In this document: one piece after another, positions 28,118 to 37,965 of the stretch
How positions within the stretch are numbered: position 1 is the stretch's first letter
Layout: every line of letters begins with the position of its first letter
Source: Dyadobacter psychrotolerans
GTDB lineage: Bacteria > Bacteroidota > Bacteroidia > Cytophagales > Spirosomataceae
NCBI RefSeq assembly: GCF_004349265.1
Contig: NZ_SMFL01000005.1
Location: 594,080 to 658,079 of the forward strand
DNA length: 64,000 bases
Direction of reading: 5' to 3'
The notes under the pieces: model-generated
Databases searched by the model: none
Seen by the model: only the letters and a program-made list of their open reading frames with translations
What the model was told of the DNA's origin: nothing
Position numbers and translations under genes: made by a program

Positions 28118-29404
28118 TTAGCTTTTTGCGTAAAGTTTTTCTTTTAGCACCGCCATGGTCTGCTGTTGTCTTTTCTTTACAAACTGCTGCGCTTTGACAA
28201 CCTGGGCTTTGGCAGATTTTGGGTTTTTGGCAATATCGAGTACCGCTGGCACAATACCGGCTACGTCTTTGGGCGTATCCATATCAAAAAGCCACTTTTG
28301 TAGGCCGATATCTTTCCACATGGCTGCTTTGCTGGTCTGCTCTTCAAAACGGCAAACTACGGCTGGTATACCCAAAGCAATACACATGATCGGCGAGTGC
28401 ATTTCAAGACCAAATAGCCCCGCTGAGCGCGCATAGGTGCTGACCGCCTCGTCTGTGAGCCAGTAATGATCCCGCCAGACAACTCTTTTTTTTACGTCTT
28501 CCGGCAAAGGGTCATAAAGCATTTCCTTACCTATGTGAACCTGGGTTTCATTTTCGGGAACAATCAGAATTTTAAGATCCGTCTGGCGCACCACCGCAAT
28601 GATAGCCTCTCTGATTGGCGCGTTATCATGCTCTTTCATCTTCATGTTATAGTCGTTTTTCTTTTCGTTGATCATCAGTTTTTTTGCCGGGATCTCCCAC
28701 CAGGGTGAGAAGCGGAACTGCGGAATGACACACATGAATTTGCCGTCTGCCAAATCATGGGTTTTTAGAAAAGAAATCGCGGCCTGATCGTCTTTTACAT
28801 CCACAGCAAAAGCGCCGTCGGGACAGAATTCCATGATCGGGCATTTGACGCCGATCTTTCTGGCAAATTCAAGAGAAACCGAGTCGCGGAAATAAGCGAA
28901 CTGCGCTTTGGTGAGCAGTTCAATGTCTTCGGGATTAAACTTTTCGCGGTCTTCTTCAAAGCCATATACACCCGGGTAGGTAATTCCATAAATACCATAT
29001 GGTTTTTCACTGGCTTTTATCCAGCGTTCCAGTTCCTTGCGTCCGGTGAGTGATGGAGCTGAGCCGTGAAGAAAAAAATCTGCTTCTTTGATGGCCGATT
29101 CTTTTTGCTGCTCCGTTTTCAGGATTATAAGCTTAGGAAACCTATGCATGATCATCTGCTCGACACCGTCACCCACATCGGAGGGCCATAAAAGAATGTC
29201 CGCCTGGGGGAAATAATCTTCCAGCAGTGTGAGCACGCCAGGCGTATGGGCAATGTCTCCAATATTGACTGTCTGCCAGGAAGATCTGAGAATGATTGTC
29301 TTTTTTGCTTTCAGTCCTGTTGCCAGAACAGGAACGGCCGACAGCATGGCTATAAGCAGTGGTGATTTTTTTAAAAATGCTCTTCTGGTGGGCAAATAAG
29401 TCAT
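28118..29404 (-). CDS. Tat-exported polysaccharide-pyruvyl-transferase-like protein (copy 2)
   Basis: 428 residues. The N-terminus TRRAFLKKSPLLIAMLSAVP is an exact twin-arginine (Tat) signal. The mature part has the polysaccharide pyruvyl transferase (PF04230) pattern: SSWQTVNIGDIAHTPGVLTLL with the N-x-G-D motif at residues 47-50, LLWPSDVGDGVEQM, FLHGSAPSL, YGITYPGVYG, YFRDSVSLEFARKIGV and C-terminal LEMHSPIMCIALGIPAVV. In classic family members the last motif carries Arg before x-His; here the position is Glu-Met-His. Known members work in the cytoplasm with phosphoenolpyruvate, so an exported form in a lyase PUL is odd. It follows its paralogue by 59 bases and precedes the alginate lyase by 8. 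Confidence 0.82.
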   Translation of the reverse strand: MTYLPTRRAFLKKSPLLIAMLSAVPVLATGLKAKKTIILRSSWQTVNIGDIAHTPGVLTLLEDYFPQADILLWPSDVGDGVEQMIMHRFPKLIILKTEQQKESAIKEADFFLHGSAPSLTGRKELERWIKASEKPYGIYGITYPGVYGFEEDREKFNPEDIELLTKAQFAYFRDSVSLEFARKIGVKCPIMEFCPDGAFAVDVKDDQAAISFLKTHDLADGKFMCVIPQFRFSPWWEIPAKKLMINEKKNDYNMKMKEHDNAPIREAIIAVVRQTDLKILIVPENETQVHIGKEMLYDPLPEDVKKRVVWRDHYWLTDEAVSTYARSAGLFGLEMHSPIMCIALGIPAVVCRFEEQTSKAAMWKDIGLQKWLFDMDTPKDVAGIVPAVLDIAKNPKSAKAQVVKAQQFVKKRQQQTMAVLKEKLYAKS

Positions 29405-29463
29405 ATTGTTTGAAAAGGAATGTTGAAAGGCATCTGACCAGTCGTGGATTTAAAGCCCGAATT

Positions 29464-30747
29464 TTAGGAATACAGGTTTTTCTTAACGATCTCCATGGTC
29501 TCGCGCTGTCGTTTGATGACAAAGTCTCTGGCTTTAAGCGCTTTCTTTTTGGCTGTTTTGGGATCTTTCGCAATAGCCAGCACGGCAGGCGTAATTGCAG
29601 ATACATCCCCGGGTACGTCCATGTCAAAAAGCCAGTCGCCCAAGCCAATATCTTTCCACATCAGCCCCTTGCTGGTTTGTTCGGCAAAGCGGCCAACAGT
29701 TGCCGGGATTCCGTTTCCAACGCACATAATCGGCGAGTGCATCTCCAAACCAAAGAGCCCTGCCGAGCGGATATAAGTGCTAACAGCCTGATCGGTGAGC
29801 CAATATTTTTCACGTAGCACAACACGGGATTTTACATCTTCGGGTAATTTGTCATAGAGCATTTCTTTACCGATCTCCATCTGCGTTTCATCTTCGGGGC
29901 AAATTAAAACTTTCATCGAAGTCTGACGGATCACGGCCACGATGGCATCGCGAATAGGGCCATTGTCGTGTTCTTTCATTTTCTGATTGATCGCGTCCTT
30001 ATCGTTTTCAATGGTTCTGTTCTTGCTGGGAATTTTCCACCAGGGCGTGTAGCGGTAACGGGGGATCACGCAAAGAAATCTGCCTTCCTGTAAGTCATGT
30101 TCTTTCAAAAACCGAATGGCAGATTCGTCATCTTTTACATCGACTGCAAAAGCGCCGTCGGGGCCAAATTCCATGATGGGGCATTTCACACCGATTTCTT
30201 TGGCCAGGTTAAGCGATACGGAATCACGAAAGAACGCAAACCGGGCATTATTGAGCAGCTCAACATCTTTGGGTGATGCTTTTTTGGCCTGTTCGGGTGT
30301 GCCGTACACGCCAGGGAAAGTGATCCCGTAAACCCCGTATGGCTTACCGGTTTTTGCCCATTCCTCCAATGTCGCCCGTGCTACCAGAGAGGGCCCCGAA
30401 CCATGCAGCATAAAATCGGCCTCAGACATGGCTCTTTTTCTGTCTGCATCGGTTTTGATGATTTCTACTTTTGGAAAACGTTTGGCCAGCATCTGTTCGA
30501 CGCCATTTCCCACATCGGAAGGCCATAGCCGGACCTGCGCCTGGGGAATGTATTTTTCTAAAAGTGCCAAAACACCCGGCGTGTGTCCTATATCACCAAT
30601 ATTTACAGTCTGCCACGAAGAGCGCAAAATGATAACAGGCGTTTTTTTATCGGTAAATCCCGAAAGCGGAATCGATAGCGAAATGGCCATGGCCGCAGAA
30701 GTTTTCAAAAATTCCCGCCGGCCCTGATGATTTGTTTTTTTTATCAT
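29464..30747 (-). CDS. Tat-exported polysaccharide-pyruvyl-transferase-like protein (copy 1)
   Basis: From ATG 30747 it has 427 residues (a TTG at 30774 would add nine). GRREFLKTSAAMAISLSIPLSG is a Tat signal with RR at residues 10-11. The domain motifs parallel copy 2 almost throughout: VNIGDIGHTPGVLALLEKY, LWPSDVGNGVEQML, LHGSGPSL, YGITFPGVYG, FFRDSVSLNLAKEIGVKCPIMEFGPDGAFAVDV and LEMHSPIMCVGNGIPATV. By eye more than half the residues are identical, so this is a tandem duplication that has been kept. Being folded before Tat export suggests a bound cofactor or a need for cytoplasmic folding. Possible roles are handling of pyruvylated sugars, or a different reaction on the same fold. Confidence 0.82.
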   Translation of the reverse strand: MIKKTNHQGRREFLKTSAAMAISLSIPLSGFTDKKTPVIILRSSWQTVNIGDIGHTPGVLALLEKYIPQAQVRLWPSDVGNGVEQMLAKRFPKVEIIKTDADRKRAMSEADFMLHGSGPSLVARATLEEWAKTGKPYGVYGITFPGVYGTPEQAKKASPKDVELLNNARFAFFRDSVSLNLAKEIGVKCPIMEFGPDGAFAVDVKDDESAIRFLKEHDLQEGRFLCVIPRYRYTPWWKIPSKNRTIENDKDAINQKMKEHDNGPIRDAIVAVIRQTSMKVLICPEDETQMEIGKEMLYDKLPEDVKSRVVLREKYWLTDQAVSTYIRSAGLFGLEMHSPIMCVGNGIPATVGRFAEQTSKGLMWKDIGLGDWLFDMDVPGDVSAITPAVLAIAKDPKTAKKKALKARDFVIKRQRETMEIVKKNLYS

Positions 30748-30833
30748 AACTGTTTTTTGTTGCTCACTGGACAAAAGCGCAGTCAGCGGCTTTTATATTC
30801 AAAAAAATGATCGTCATCTTAGCTTGCAATGTT

Positions 30834-32735
30834 TTACAGCTGCTTGTAGCTGACTGTCACCGAGCCGGATTTGACTGGTTTGTTTAGCTGGATGCCCAGT
30901 CTTGTGTAGGCAAGTCCGTTCTCTTCGCTGATTTTTTCTTCCTTGATTGTAAATCCGCCTTCCGGCGCGGTAATGCTTGCCATTAACTTATTATTTTTGC
31001 CTTCCAGAATGATCTGCCCCTTCTCATTTTGCTTCCAGGCCGCTCTGGTAATAATGGCAGTCTCAAAAGGCCGGGCAGTATCAAATACAAACGCATCGGT
31101 TACGTCCAGGTTGGCATCGCCCAACCTTTTATAGTCAAACTTTCTGATCAGCGATCGTAGCCCGTCAACCTGGTAAGCAGACGTAATATCCATCTCAAAG
31201 TGGTCTTCGGCATCGGTAAAGTCAGCCCTGAGAATTTTTGCCTGGGCCTGGTTGCCACTCCTTTGTTTTTCTCCGGCGATCAGCGGCACGGGATGCCCGT
31301 AAGAGCTAAGTGTTTTGTAATCATACCGGTTAGGGCCAAAGGTTTTGGCTGTATAGGGTATCAGGCCCGGATCACCCATCAGCACCTGATCTCCGACAGC
31401 GATGGTGTACGATCCCAGATCGTTGTGGTTATGGTGCTCATTGTTTTTGCCTCCTTTAAAAACCGCTGCCAGTTTTGCTTTTGAATTAGCCGCCGGACGA
31501 ACAGTCAAAATGCCGGCCGCGTCAAAATAGGATCTTATCCCGCCATAACGGTTACTGCTGCCTGCCGCAGGTCGGGCCATGGAAGCGCTGTTAGGGAATA
31601 CATACAGGACATCGGCGACCAGATCAGACCTTGCTCCAAGCAGCGAGATGGAATCATACTGGCTCAGGCCCATGCCCAGATTATGGCTGACATAATATAG
31701 GATGTTTTTTGCCGGTTTGGGGTCGGCAGGGCAGTCGGCAATCGCAGGATAGGTACCATTGATCATTTCCATATTGGGCAAGAAGCCCGCAATGTTTTTA
31801 ATTTTATCGTTAGAGAAAAAGTCAATTTTCCCGTTTGTGGCCTTCAATACATTTTCTCTCAGGCTGATAAAGCGTCCGAAACCGTAATTGTAATAGCCAA
31901 TACCCTCGGTGCAGTAACCGTCGTTATGGAAACCGGCAATAAAATTCTGGCTGTAGCGCTCGGCAATGGCAACGAATTTGGCCCGTTCTGTTTTGTCTGA
32001 AAGCACAGTCAGCGCAGCGCCGGTAATGCCGGAAAGACAAACTGCATTCCAGTTGTTGGTCACCGTCAGCCAGCTGTGGTTTCGGTCTTTGCCCTCCAGT
32101 GTTGCCAAAACAGGATTAAATGCTCTTGCATGCAAGCTTTCCAGAATATCTTTCCTTGTTTGCGTGTTTAATTTGTCGCCCAGCAGATAGAAGGCCTGCG
32201 CCAGATTATGGGCATAACTTGCCGTGGAGAGCTCGACGAGTCCGGAGAAGGTTTTCTCAGAATAGTTACGGGGATTAACCCAGGTTTTTTGTTTGAGAAG
32301 CTCGCCGATGACCAGCTCTAATTTTGGGATGTATTTGCCTTTGTTTTCCAGACACTCAGCCCAGCATAGTACAATCAGCCAGCGTAGGCGTTCATTTAAC
32401 ATATCCTTACCAGACTGCGAGTCGCCTTTGGTAAAAATGCCCATGTAAAGTTCAGTGTCAAATACAGGAAAGGGCTTTGTAAGCATTCCCTCGGCCTGTT
32501 TTAAAACAGATGCATATTTGCCGCTGGCCCAAAGTTTATCCCAAACTTTTCTATCCGAGACCGGACTGCCAAAGCCCGCAGGTTTTTCATCGAGCAGTAA
32601 AGCGATCTGTCCGACGCGGCCGGGCTCCAGGGGGATTATCCCAGCCACCGGCTTTGTATAATCGGCAGGCTCCTGGGCCAGTAAGCCGGTGCTTAACAGC
32701 ACAAAAACACCAAGCTTTATCCACGTTCTGATCAT
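30834..32735 (-). CDS. Heparinase II/III-family polysaccharide lyase (second paralogue)
   Basis: From ATG 32735 the product has about 633 residues (an in-frame start at 32777 would run into the SusD gene). Signal peptide IRTWIKLGVFVLLSTGLLAQ, toroid motifs LCWAECLENKGKYI, TNNWNAVCLSGITGAALTVL and NDGYCTEGIGYYNYGFGRF, then NEHHNHNDLGSYTIAVGDQVLMGDPGLIPYTA in the heparinase II/III domain. It is the first enzyme gene after SusC and SusD and a diverged duplicate of the lyase at 24925. Two lyases of one fold plus a PL5-like lyase suggest attack on different linkages or chain positions of an acidic glycan in the periplasm or on the surface. Confidence 0.88.
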   Translation of the reverse strand: MIRTWIKLGVFVLLSTGLLAQEPADYTKPVAGIIPLEPGRVGQIALLLDEKPAGFGSPVSDRKVWDKLWASGKYASVLKQAEGMLTKPFPVFDTELYMGIFTKGDSQSGKDMLNERLRWLIVLCWAECLENKGKYIPKLELVIGELLKQKTWVNPRNYSEKTFSGLVELSTASYAHNLAQAFYLLGDKLNTQTRKDILESLHARAFNPVLATLEGKDRNHSWLTVTNNWNAVCLSGITGAALTVLSDKTERAKFVAIAERYSQNFIAGFHNDGYCTEGIGYYNYGFGRFISLRENVLKATNGKIDFFSNDKIKNIAGFLPNMEMINGTYPAIADCPADPKPAKNILYYVSHNLGMGLSQYDSISLLGARSDLVADVLYVFPNSASMARPAAGSSNRYGGIRSYFDAAGILTVRPAANSKAKLAAVFKGGKNNEHHNHNDLGSYTIAVGDQVLMGDPGLIPYTAKTFGPNRYDYKTLSSYGHPVPLIAGEKQRSGNQAQAKILRADFTDAEDHFEMDITSAYQVDGLRSLIRKFDYKRLGDANLDVTDAFVFDTARPFETAIITRAAWKQNEKGQIILEGKNNKLMASITAPEGGFTIKEEKISEENGLAYTRLGIQLNKPVKSGSVTVSYKQL

Positions 32736-32770
32736 ATAAAAATCGGTTAGCTGTATATTCAGAATAAAGA

Positions 32771-34447
32771 TTACCAACCCAGGTTTTGGGTCATTTTAGG
32801 ATTGGCATCAATCTCTGCGCTCGGAATGGCCCATAGCAAAAATTTAGGACTGAAAGCCACCAAATTCAAAGGCTGCACCCTGCCGCCTGCCCAAACCTTG
32901 GTCGTTGCATTGTAGCTTGGCGCGGTCTTCAAAGCAAGTTTAGGATAAAAATCCTCATAACGGTACTGCACCATGGTGCGCTTGTTGTCCACATAACGCA
33001 TACGGATCGAATCAAACCAGCGTAGACCCTCTCCGACAAATTCAAGGCCTCTTTCATCATATATTTTTAATCTGAATTGTTCTTTGGTCAAACCTGTGGC
33101 CAGATTTTCCGGTGTTTTTCTAACCGTTCCGTTTGCTTTACGGGCACGTTCGCGCAATCTGTTGAAATTTTCATAGGCAAGCGCGGTCGGACCGTTAAGC
33201 TCATTTTCTGCTTCGGCTTTGATCAGATAAACTTCTGATAATCGGATGATGAAAAGATCGTTTTCATTGTTTCGTGCCTGATAACCGTTAGGATCCTTGT
33301 ATTTGTCCACATAGGGATAGGATTCCACCGTCTCTGCGGCTTGTCTTACCTTTGGATAAGTGATATAGGCCCGGTTTGTGAGCGTGTTGGTCCAGCTGGT
33401 CAGGAAGGAAACTTCTGTTCTGTAATCATTGGTATATTCTCCGGTGCTGTAAAGATCATAAAACCAAGGCTGTATCCGCAGCGTACCGGCACCAACGCCG
33501 TCAGTAACATTGCCGCAAATTGCATTTCGCGTCGTCGGCTGCAGATAGTAGGGGAGCTCTGAGCCCCTTGAACTGGCGCTGGCTGCCAGCGCATCACGCG
33601 TGTGCTGAATACCAAAAATCACTTCTTTGTAAGCACTTTTTTCCTGGGCCACATCCCACAAATTGGCATAATTTTCAATAAGTGCATATTCATTTGATGC
33701 CGTCACACTATCGGCATAAATGCTCGCTGACTGGTAAGCAATCCTTGCCTGATCAGGCTTTCCGCCTAAATCATGGTAATTTCCATAAGTCAAATAAGCA
33801 CTTGCCAAAAGCGCCTGGGCGGCACCCTTGGTCGCCCGGCCCGACTCTGTGGAAGGCTGTTTACTATATAACACACAGCGCTGAGCTGCTTTTTTGAAAT
33901 CCTCAAAGATCAGCGCATAAACTTCTTCAACTGAATTGCGCGGACTGTAAAATTCAGAATCGCCCTTTGTTGGCTGGGTGCGGATGGGAACTCCGCCGTA
34001 AAACCTGACAAGGTTAAAGTACGAAAATGCCCTTAAAAAATACAGCTCGCCAATGGCCTTGTTTTTAACAGCCTGTGAGACAACCTGAGAAGTCTCCAAA
34101 AGCTCTAAAAGCGCATTGGCGTTATTGATCGTATTGTAATAGGTCGTCCAGGGGGTAGCATGATACACGTTGGATGCCGGCAGGGTACGTTCTGTAAAAG
34201 CCCGCTGGGTGCTGCCCGTGGTGGCAATGTTGTCACCTCCATACAAAAGCGGGTAGGTCAGATTGGATTTGTAGCCGCCAAAGGTGGTAAAGAACGAATA
34301 GACCCCATTAAGCTGAAAGGCAACATCTGCGTCGTTTTTTATAAAAGTCTCCGAGAGCGCATTGTCATAAATAGTTTCTTCCAGCGAGCAGGATGTCATC
34401 ATCAGCAGCAGACTGGCTATGATTGTATATTTTTTGATCGTTATCAT
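32771..34447 (-). CDS. SusD/RagB-family lipoprotein of the lyase PUL
   Basis: A 558-residue SusD. The lipobox LLMMTSC gives lipidated Cys20. Family motifs are FLRAFSYFNLVRFYGGVPIRTQP (about residues 127-150), KGAAQALLASAYLTYGNY, the FIIRLSEVYLIKAEAENELNG repeat, and the C-terminal DERGLEFVGEGLRWFDSIRM and LLWAIPSAEIDANPKMTQNLGW. It would cap the SusC at 34462 and bind the glycan at the cell surface. It lies 14 bases after SusC and 35 bases before the first lyase gene, so the genes are co-transcribed. Confidence 0.95.
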   Translation of the reverse strand: MITIKKYTIIASLLLMMTSCSLEETIYDNALSETFIKNDADVAFQLNGVYSFFTTFGGYKSNLTYPLLYGGDNIATTGSTQRAFTERTLPASNVYHATPWTTYYNTINNANALLELLETSQVVSQAVKNKAIGELYFLRAFSYFNLVRFYGGVPIRTQPTKGDSEFYSPRNSVEEVYALIFEDFKKAAQRCVLYSKQPSTESGRATKGAAQALLASAYLTYGNYHDLGGKPDQARIAYQSASIYADSVTASNEYALIENYANLWDVAQEKSAYKEVIFGIQHTRDALAASASSRGSELPYYLQPTTRNAICGNVTDGVGAGTLRIQPWFYDLYSTGEYTNDYRTEVSFLTSWTNTLTNRAYITYPKVRQAAETVESYPYVDKYKDPNGYQARNNENDLFIIRLSEVYLIKAEAENELNGPTALAYENFNRLRERARKANGTVRKTPENLATGLTKEQFRLKIYDERGLEFVGEGLRWFDSIRMRYVDNKRTMVQYRYEDFYPKLALKTAPSYNATTKVWAGGRVQPLNLVAFSPKFLLWAIPSAEIDANPKMTQNLGW

Positions 34448-34461
34448 CTTTTATCGTATTA

Positions 34462-37400
34462 TTAAAAACCTATATTAATTCCGGCCGAAAGCGTGCGATA
34501 CTGGGGGATACTTCCGTTATCCACGCCAGGCATCATCGAATTGTCGGCTCTGCTGTTGATCTCCGGATCATACCCTTTGTATTTAGTCAAGGTGAGAAGG
34601 TTGCTGACCGAAACAAACAGTTTCAGATTGCGGATACGCCGGATGCTGGCAGGCGGAAAACCATAGGACAAGGTGATGTTTTTTAAGCGGACAAAAGTTG
34701 CGTCCTCGACAATGAAATCAGTGAACCGGGAGTTAAAAGGCGTAGCTGAGGTGGATGGGGCGGGGTAGTAGTTGCTTGTTCCCTCGCCCGTCCAGCGGTT
34801 ATCGTAGGCCTGCTGGCTGACATTGCTTTGATTTCCACGGGCAAGTGCATCCAGATAAAAACGGTTGGCGTTAATCACATCCTGCCCGATGCTGCCCTGC
34901 ACAAAAACAGACATGGTCAAACCTTTCCAGGTTAGATTGTTGGTGAGTCCAAATATAAAATCAGGATAAGGATTGCCGATGATTTCGCGATCCTCAGCGG
35001 TTATAGAGCCGTCACTGTTGATGTCCTGATACTTAAAGCTGCCCGGGGTAGGTGTCGAGGAGTCTTTCGGACCATTATCGATCTGCTCCTGATTTTGGTA
35101 TATCCCGTTGATGCGGTATCCATAAAAAGAACCGATCGGACTGCCCACCTGCGCTATATGCAAACTCTGACCGCCTATGGCCAAAAAGGCTGTACCCACA
35201 AAAGATTCTACACTGCCCAGATTGACAATTTTATTTCGGTTGATCGAAAGATTTGCCGATACATCCCATTGCAGACTTCCGCTAAGAGGTTTTAAGCCCA
35301 GATCAAACTCATAACCTTTATTTTCAACTGAGCCCAAATTGGTGTTGTATCGGGTAAAACCGTTTGAAGGCGGAATCACCAGCGCAATCAGCAGATCAAC
35401 TGAGTTTTTTTTGTAGTAATTAAATTCAAAATCAAGTTTGTTGTTAAAAAAGGACATGTCCAGTCCCACATTACCCTGCTTGGTTGTCTCCCAGTGCAGT
35501 TTATCATTGGCCATGTTTGACTGCACGTATCCGGTTTGTACCGACTGATCAACAACAGTATTGGTCGTTGCAAGCGTTGCCTTGGTAGCGCCGACTGCAA
35601 TGGCCTGATTGCCCGATAAACCATAACTGGCTCTTAGTTTGAGTTCTGAGACAAAAGAAAACGCCTTTATAAAATTCTCGTTATGAAGGTTCCATCCCAC
35701 AGCCACGGATGGAAAAAACGCCCATTTGTTTCCGGCGGCCAGTCGGGTAGAACCATCCGCGCGGCCGGTAAGTGTAAAAAGATATTTGTTGTCAAAGCTA
35801 TAGTTGACCCTGCCAAGAAAAGAAGAAAGGGCCCATTCCTGGGTGCTCGTAACGGGTTTACTGATCGAGTTGGCGCCTGCAAAATTATAGTAGAGCTGGT
35901 TATCATTTGGAAAATTGAGTGCACTCAGCCCAAAACTTCTGCGGTTCCACTCCTGCCAGGTGTAACCTGCGACTGCGTTGAAGCGGTGTTTTTTATAAAA
36001 GGTACGGTTTAGATTGAGGGTATATTCGGTCAAATAGTTAAATGAGCCCAAATTGCCGCGGTAGGCATAGCCGCCTTCCAGATTTCCAAGGGTAGTTCCT
36101 CTGGGATGGTAAAAATCCCTTTGAGACGATGAGTTGTTTACACCGCCGTTTAATCTGAAACTCAGGCCCTTTAAAAGGGTATATTCGGCAAAAATGTTTG
36201 CCAAAACAGTCGTAACCCTGTTTTGGTCATCAGCCAGGTTTACCAGTGTGAGGGGGTTTCCCTGATAAGACTGATCCAGTTCGTCTTCTGCTGTAAAGGG
36301 CGTAACCATAGGACGCGAGCGCAGCGCTCCGTGTACGACCGAGGTTGAAACATCATCACGGTTTGAGGATTGCATCGCGGCCTTGTTTTTGCTCATCGAG
36401 CCGCTCATACTTAGTCCCATTTTGAAGTTTTTGCTAAACTCCCGGTCTAAATTGATACGGATCGAACCTCTGTCGAATTTGGAATTTTTTATGATCCCTT
36501 CCTGTCCCAGATAGCCAAGCTGTATGGCGTATTTCATTTTTTCCATACCACCCGAAAGACTCAGCTGGTGGTTTTGGGTAATGGCCGTCTGGTAGACCAG
36601 ATCCTGCCAATCGGTATTTGTTTTTTCCAGCTCAGCGATCGCTGCTGACTTGTAGACAGAATCCTGTCCGCTTCTCAGATAGGCCTCATTGGAATATTTG
36701 ATGTAGTCACTTGTATTCAGCACAGGAATCTTTTTGGGCAGCTTGCTGATATCATATCGGAAACTGTATTCGATGCGGTCTCTGCCGGACTTGCCGCGTT
36801 TGGTGGTAATTAAAACCACGCCGTTTGAACCTCTTGATCCGTAGATCGCTGTCGCAGAGGCGTCTTTAAGTATTTCGACCGATTCAATGTCGGCCGGATT
36901 CAAATTGGCCAGCGCATTGTCGCTTGGCAGCTCGGAGAGATAACCCGACTGACTGCCGCCGGACATTTTCACACTTCCGTTGTCTGAGTCGACCGGGTAG
37001 CCGTCAATGACAATCAAAGGCTGATTCGAACCGCTCACAGAAGTAGCCCCGCGGATATTGAAAGTAATGCCACCGCCGGGTGCGCCCGTATTTTGCGTGA
37101 TCTGTACGCCGGAAACCTGTCCCTGTAGCATTTGTTCGACTGAGGAAATAGAGCGCTCATTGACCTTATCGGCGGTTATTTTTGAGACTGATCCGGTTAA
37201 ATCACTCTTCCTGACCGTACCATAGCCGACCACCACTACCTCATCAAGCGCTTTGGAATCATTTAGTAATGTAACGGAAATATTTGTCTGGTTTGCGACT
37301 GTGATTTCCTGGGAGAGATAGCCTACATAGGAAAAGACGAGTTTCGCGCTTTTGTCGGCAACGTTTAAGGCGAATTTGCCATCTGCATTGGTCGTTGTAC

Positions 37401-37965
37401 CGTTTGGTGTTCCGGCAACAACGATACTGACGCCGGGAAGTCCTTCTCCTTTTTCGTCCCGGACAAGTCCCGTCAGGGAAATATCTGCGTTTTTTGTTCT
37501 AGCGGTCTGGGTACCCGCAGCGTTTAACGGGCTTAAAGGAGGTGTGCTATTTTGTTGAAAACTTGCCTGGGTATTATCCAGCGGCAAATTTTGCTGGCCG
37601 CCGGCAGGCTCTGCGGACGAGCTTGATTTAGGGTAGATCAAAAAAGAATTTTTACCCGAACGCTCAAACAGAAGGTTATTGGGCAGCAGCAGACGTTTTA
37701 ATTTCTCTTCAATTTTCTCTTTTCGCTCTACGTCTGCCAGATCAACTGCTTTGCCCGCCAATGCATTGTCATTGAATTCGAAAATCAGTTTATGCCGGGT
37801 GCTGAGTGTATTAAGGGCCTGGGAGAGCCCGATTTTTTTGACAGTGATGATCTGTTGGGTTTGCTGCGGAGCGCTAAGGGCAAACGTTTGGGCACAAATG
37901 ACATGTTGGTGCTGCAAGCAGGTCAGCAAAATCAGGCAGGTTATCAAATGTAGTTTTTTACTCAT
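34462..37965 (-). CDS. SusC-family TonB-dependent transducer with N-terminal STN domain
   Basis: 1167 residues. After the signal peptide comes an STN domain at about residues 40-110 (LSQALNTLSTRHKLIFEFND to NSFLIYPK). Then follow a Pro/Gln-rich linker, a carboxypeptidase-regulatory-like domain (DISLTGLVRDEKGEGLPGVSI), the signature KALDEVVVVGYGTVRKSDLTG, the plug (MLQGQVSGVQITQNTGAPGG, LIVIDGYPVDSDNG, AIYGSRGSNGVVLITTKRG) and a large barrel ending AGINIGF. STN-bearing receptors pass a substrate signal to a FecR-type anti-sigma factor in the inner membrane; the FecR and sigma genes lie directly upstream. The candidate sigma-dependent motif at 38213-38240 lies about 250 bases before the start. 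Confidence 0.95.
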   Translation of the reverse strand: MSKKLHLITCLILLTCLQHQHVICAQTFALSAPQQTQQIITVKKIGLSQALNTLSTRHKLIFEFNDNALAGKAVDLADVERKEKIEEKLKRLLLPNNLLFERSGKNSFLIYPKSSSSAEPAGGQQNLPLDNTQASFQQNSTPPLSPLNAAGTQTARTKNADISLTGLVRDEKGEGLPGVSIVVAGTPNGTTTNADGKFALNVADKSAKLVFSYVGYLSQEITVANQTNISVTLLNDSKALDEVVVVGYGTVRKSDLTGSVSKITADKVNERSISSVEQMLQGQVSGVQITQNTGAPGGGITFNIRGATSVSGSNQPLIVIDGYPVDSDNGSVKMSGGSQSGYLSELPSDNALANLNPADIESVEILKDASATAIYGSRGSNGVVLITTKRGKSGRDRIEYSFRYDISKLPKKIPVLNTSDYIKYSNEAYLRSGQDSVYKSAAIAELEKTNTDWQDLVYQTAITQNHQLSLSGGMEKMKYAIQLGYLGQEGIIKNSKFDRGSIRINLDREFSKNFKMGLSMSGSMSKNKAAMQSSNRDDVSTSVVHGALRSRPMVTPFTAEDELDQSYQGNPLTLVNLADDQNRVTTVLANIFAEYTLLKGLSFRLNGGVNNSSSQRDFYHPRGTTLGNLEGGYAYRGNLGSFNYLTEYTLNLNRTFYKKHRFNAVAGYTWQEWNRRSFGLSALNFPNDNQLYYNFAGANSISKPVTSTQEWALSSFLGRVNYSFDNKYLFTLTGRADGSTRLAAGNKWAFFPSVAVGWNLHNENFIKAFSFVSELKLRASYGLSGNQAIAVGATKATLATTNTVVDQSVQTGYVQSNMANDKLHWETTKQGNVGLDMSFFNNKLDFEFNYYKKNSVDLLIALVIPPSNGFTRYNTNLGSVENKGYEFDLGLKPLSGSLQWDVSANLSINRNKIVNLGSVESFVGTAFLAIGGQSLHIAQVGSPIGSFYGYRINGIYQNQEQIDNGPKDSSTPTPGSFKYQDINSDGSITAEDREIIGNPYPDFIFGLTNNLTWKGLTMSVFVQGSIGQDVINANRFYLDALARGNQSNVSQQAYDNRWTGEGTSNYYPAPSTSATPFNSRFTDFIVEDATFVRLKNITLSYGFPPASIRRIRNLKLFVSVSNLLTLTKYKGYDPEINSRADNSMMPGVDNGSIPQYRTLSAGINIGF

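Noticed and set aside
29169..30727. Long open frames on both strands opposite or inside the two pyruvyl-transferase-like genes
   Set aside because: They recur at equivalent places in both paralogues because the coding sequence is duplicated; the protein sequences lack any fold-like pattern.
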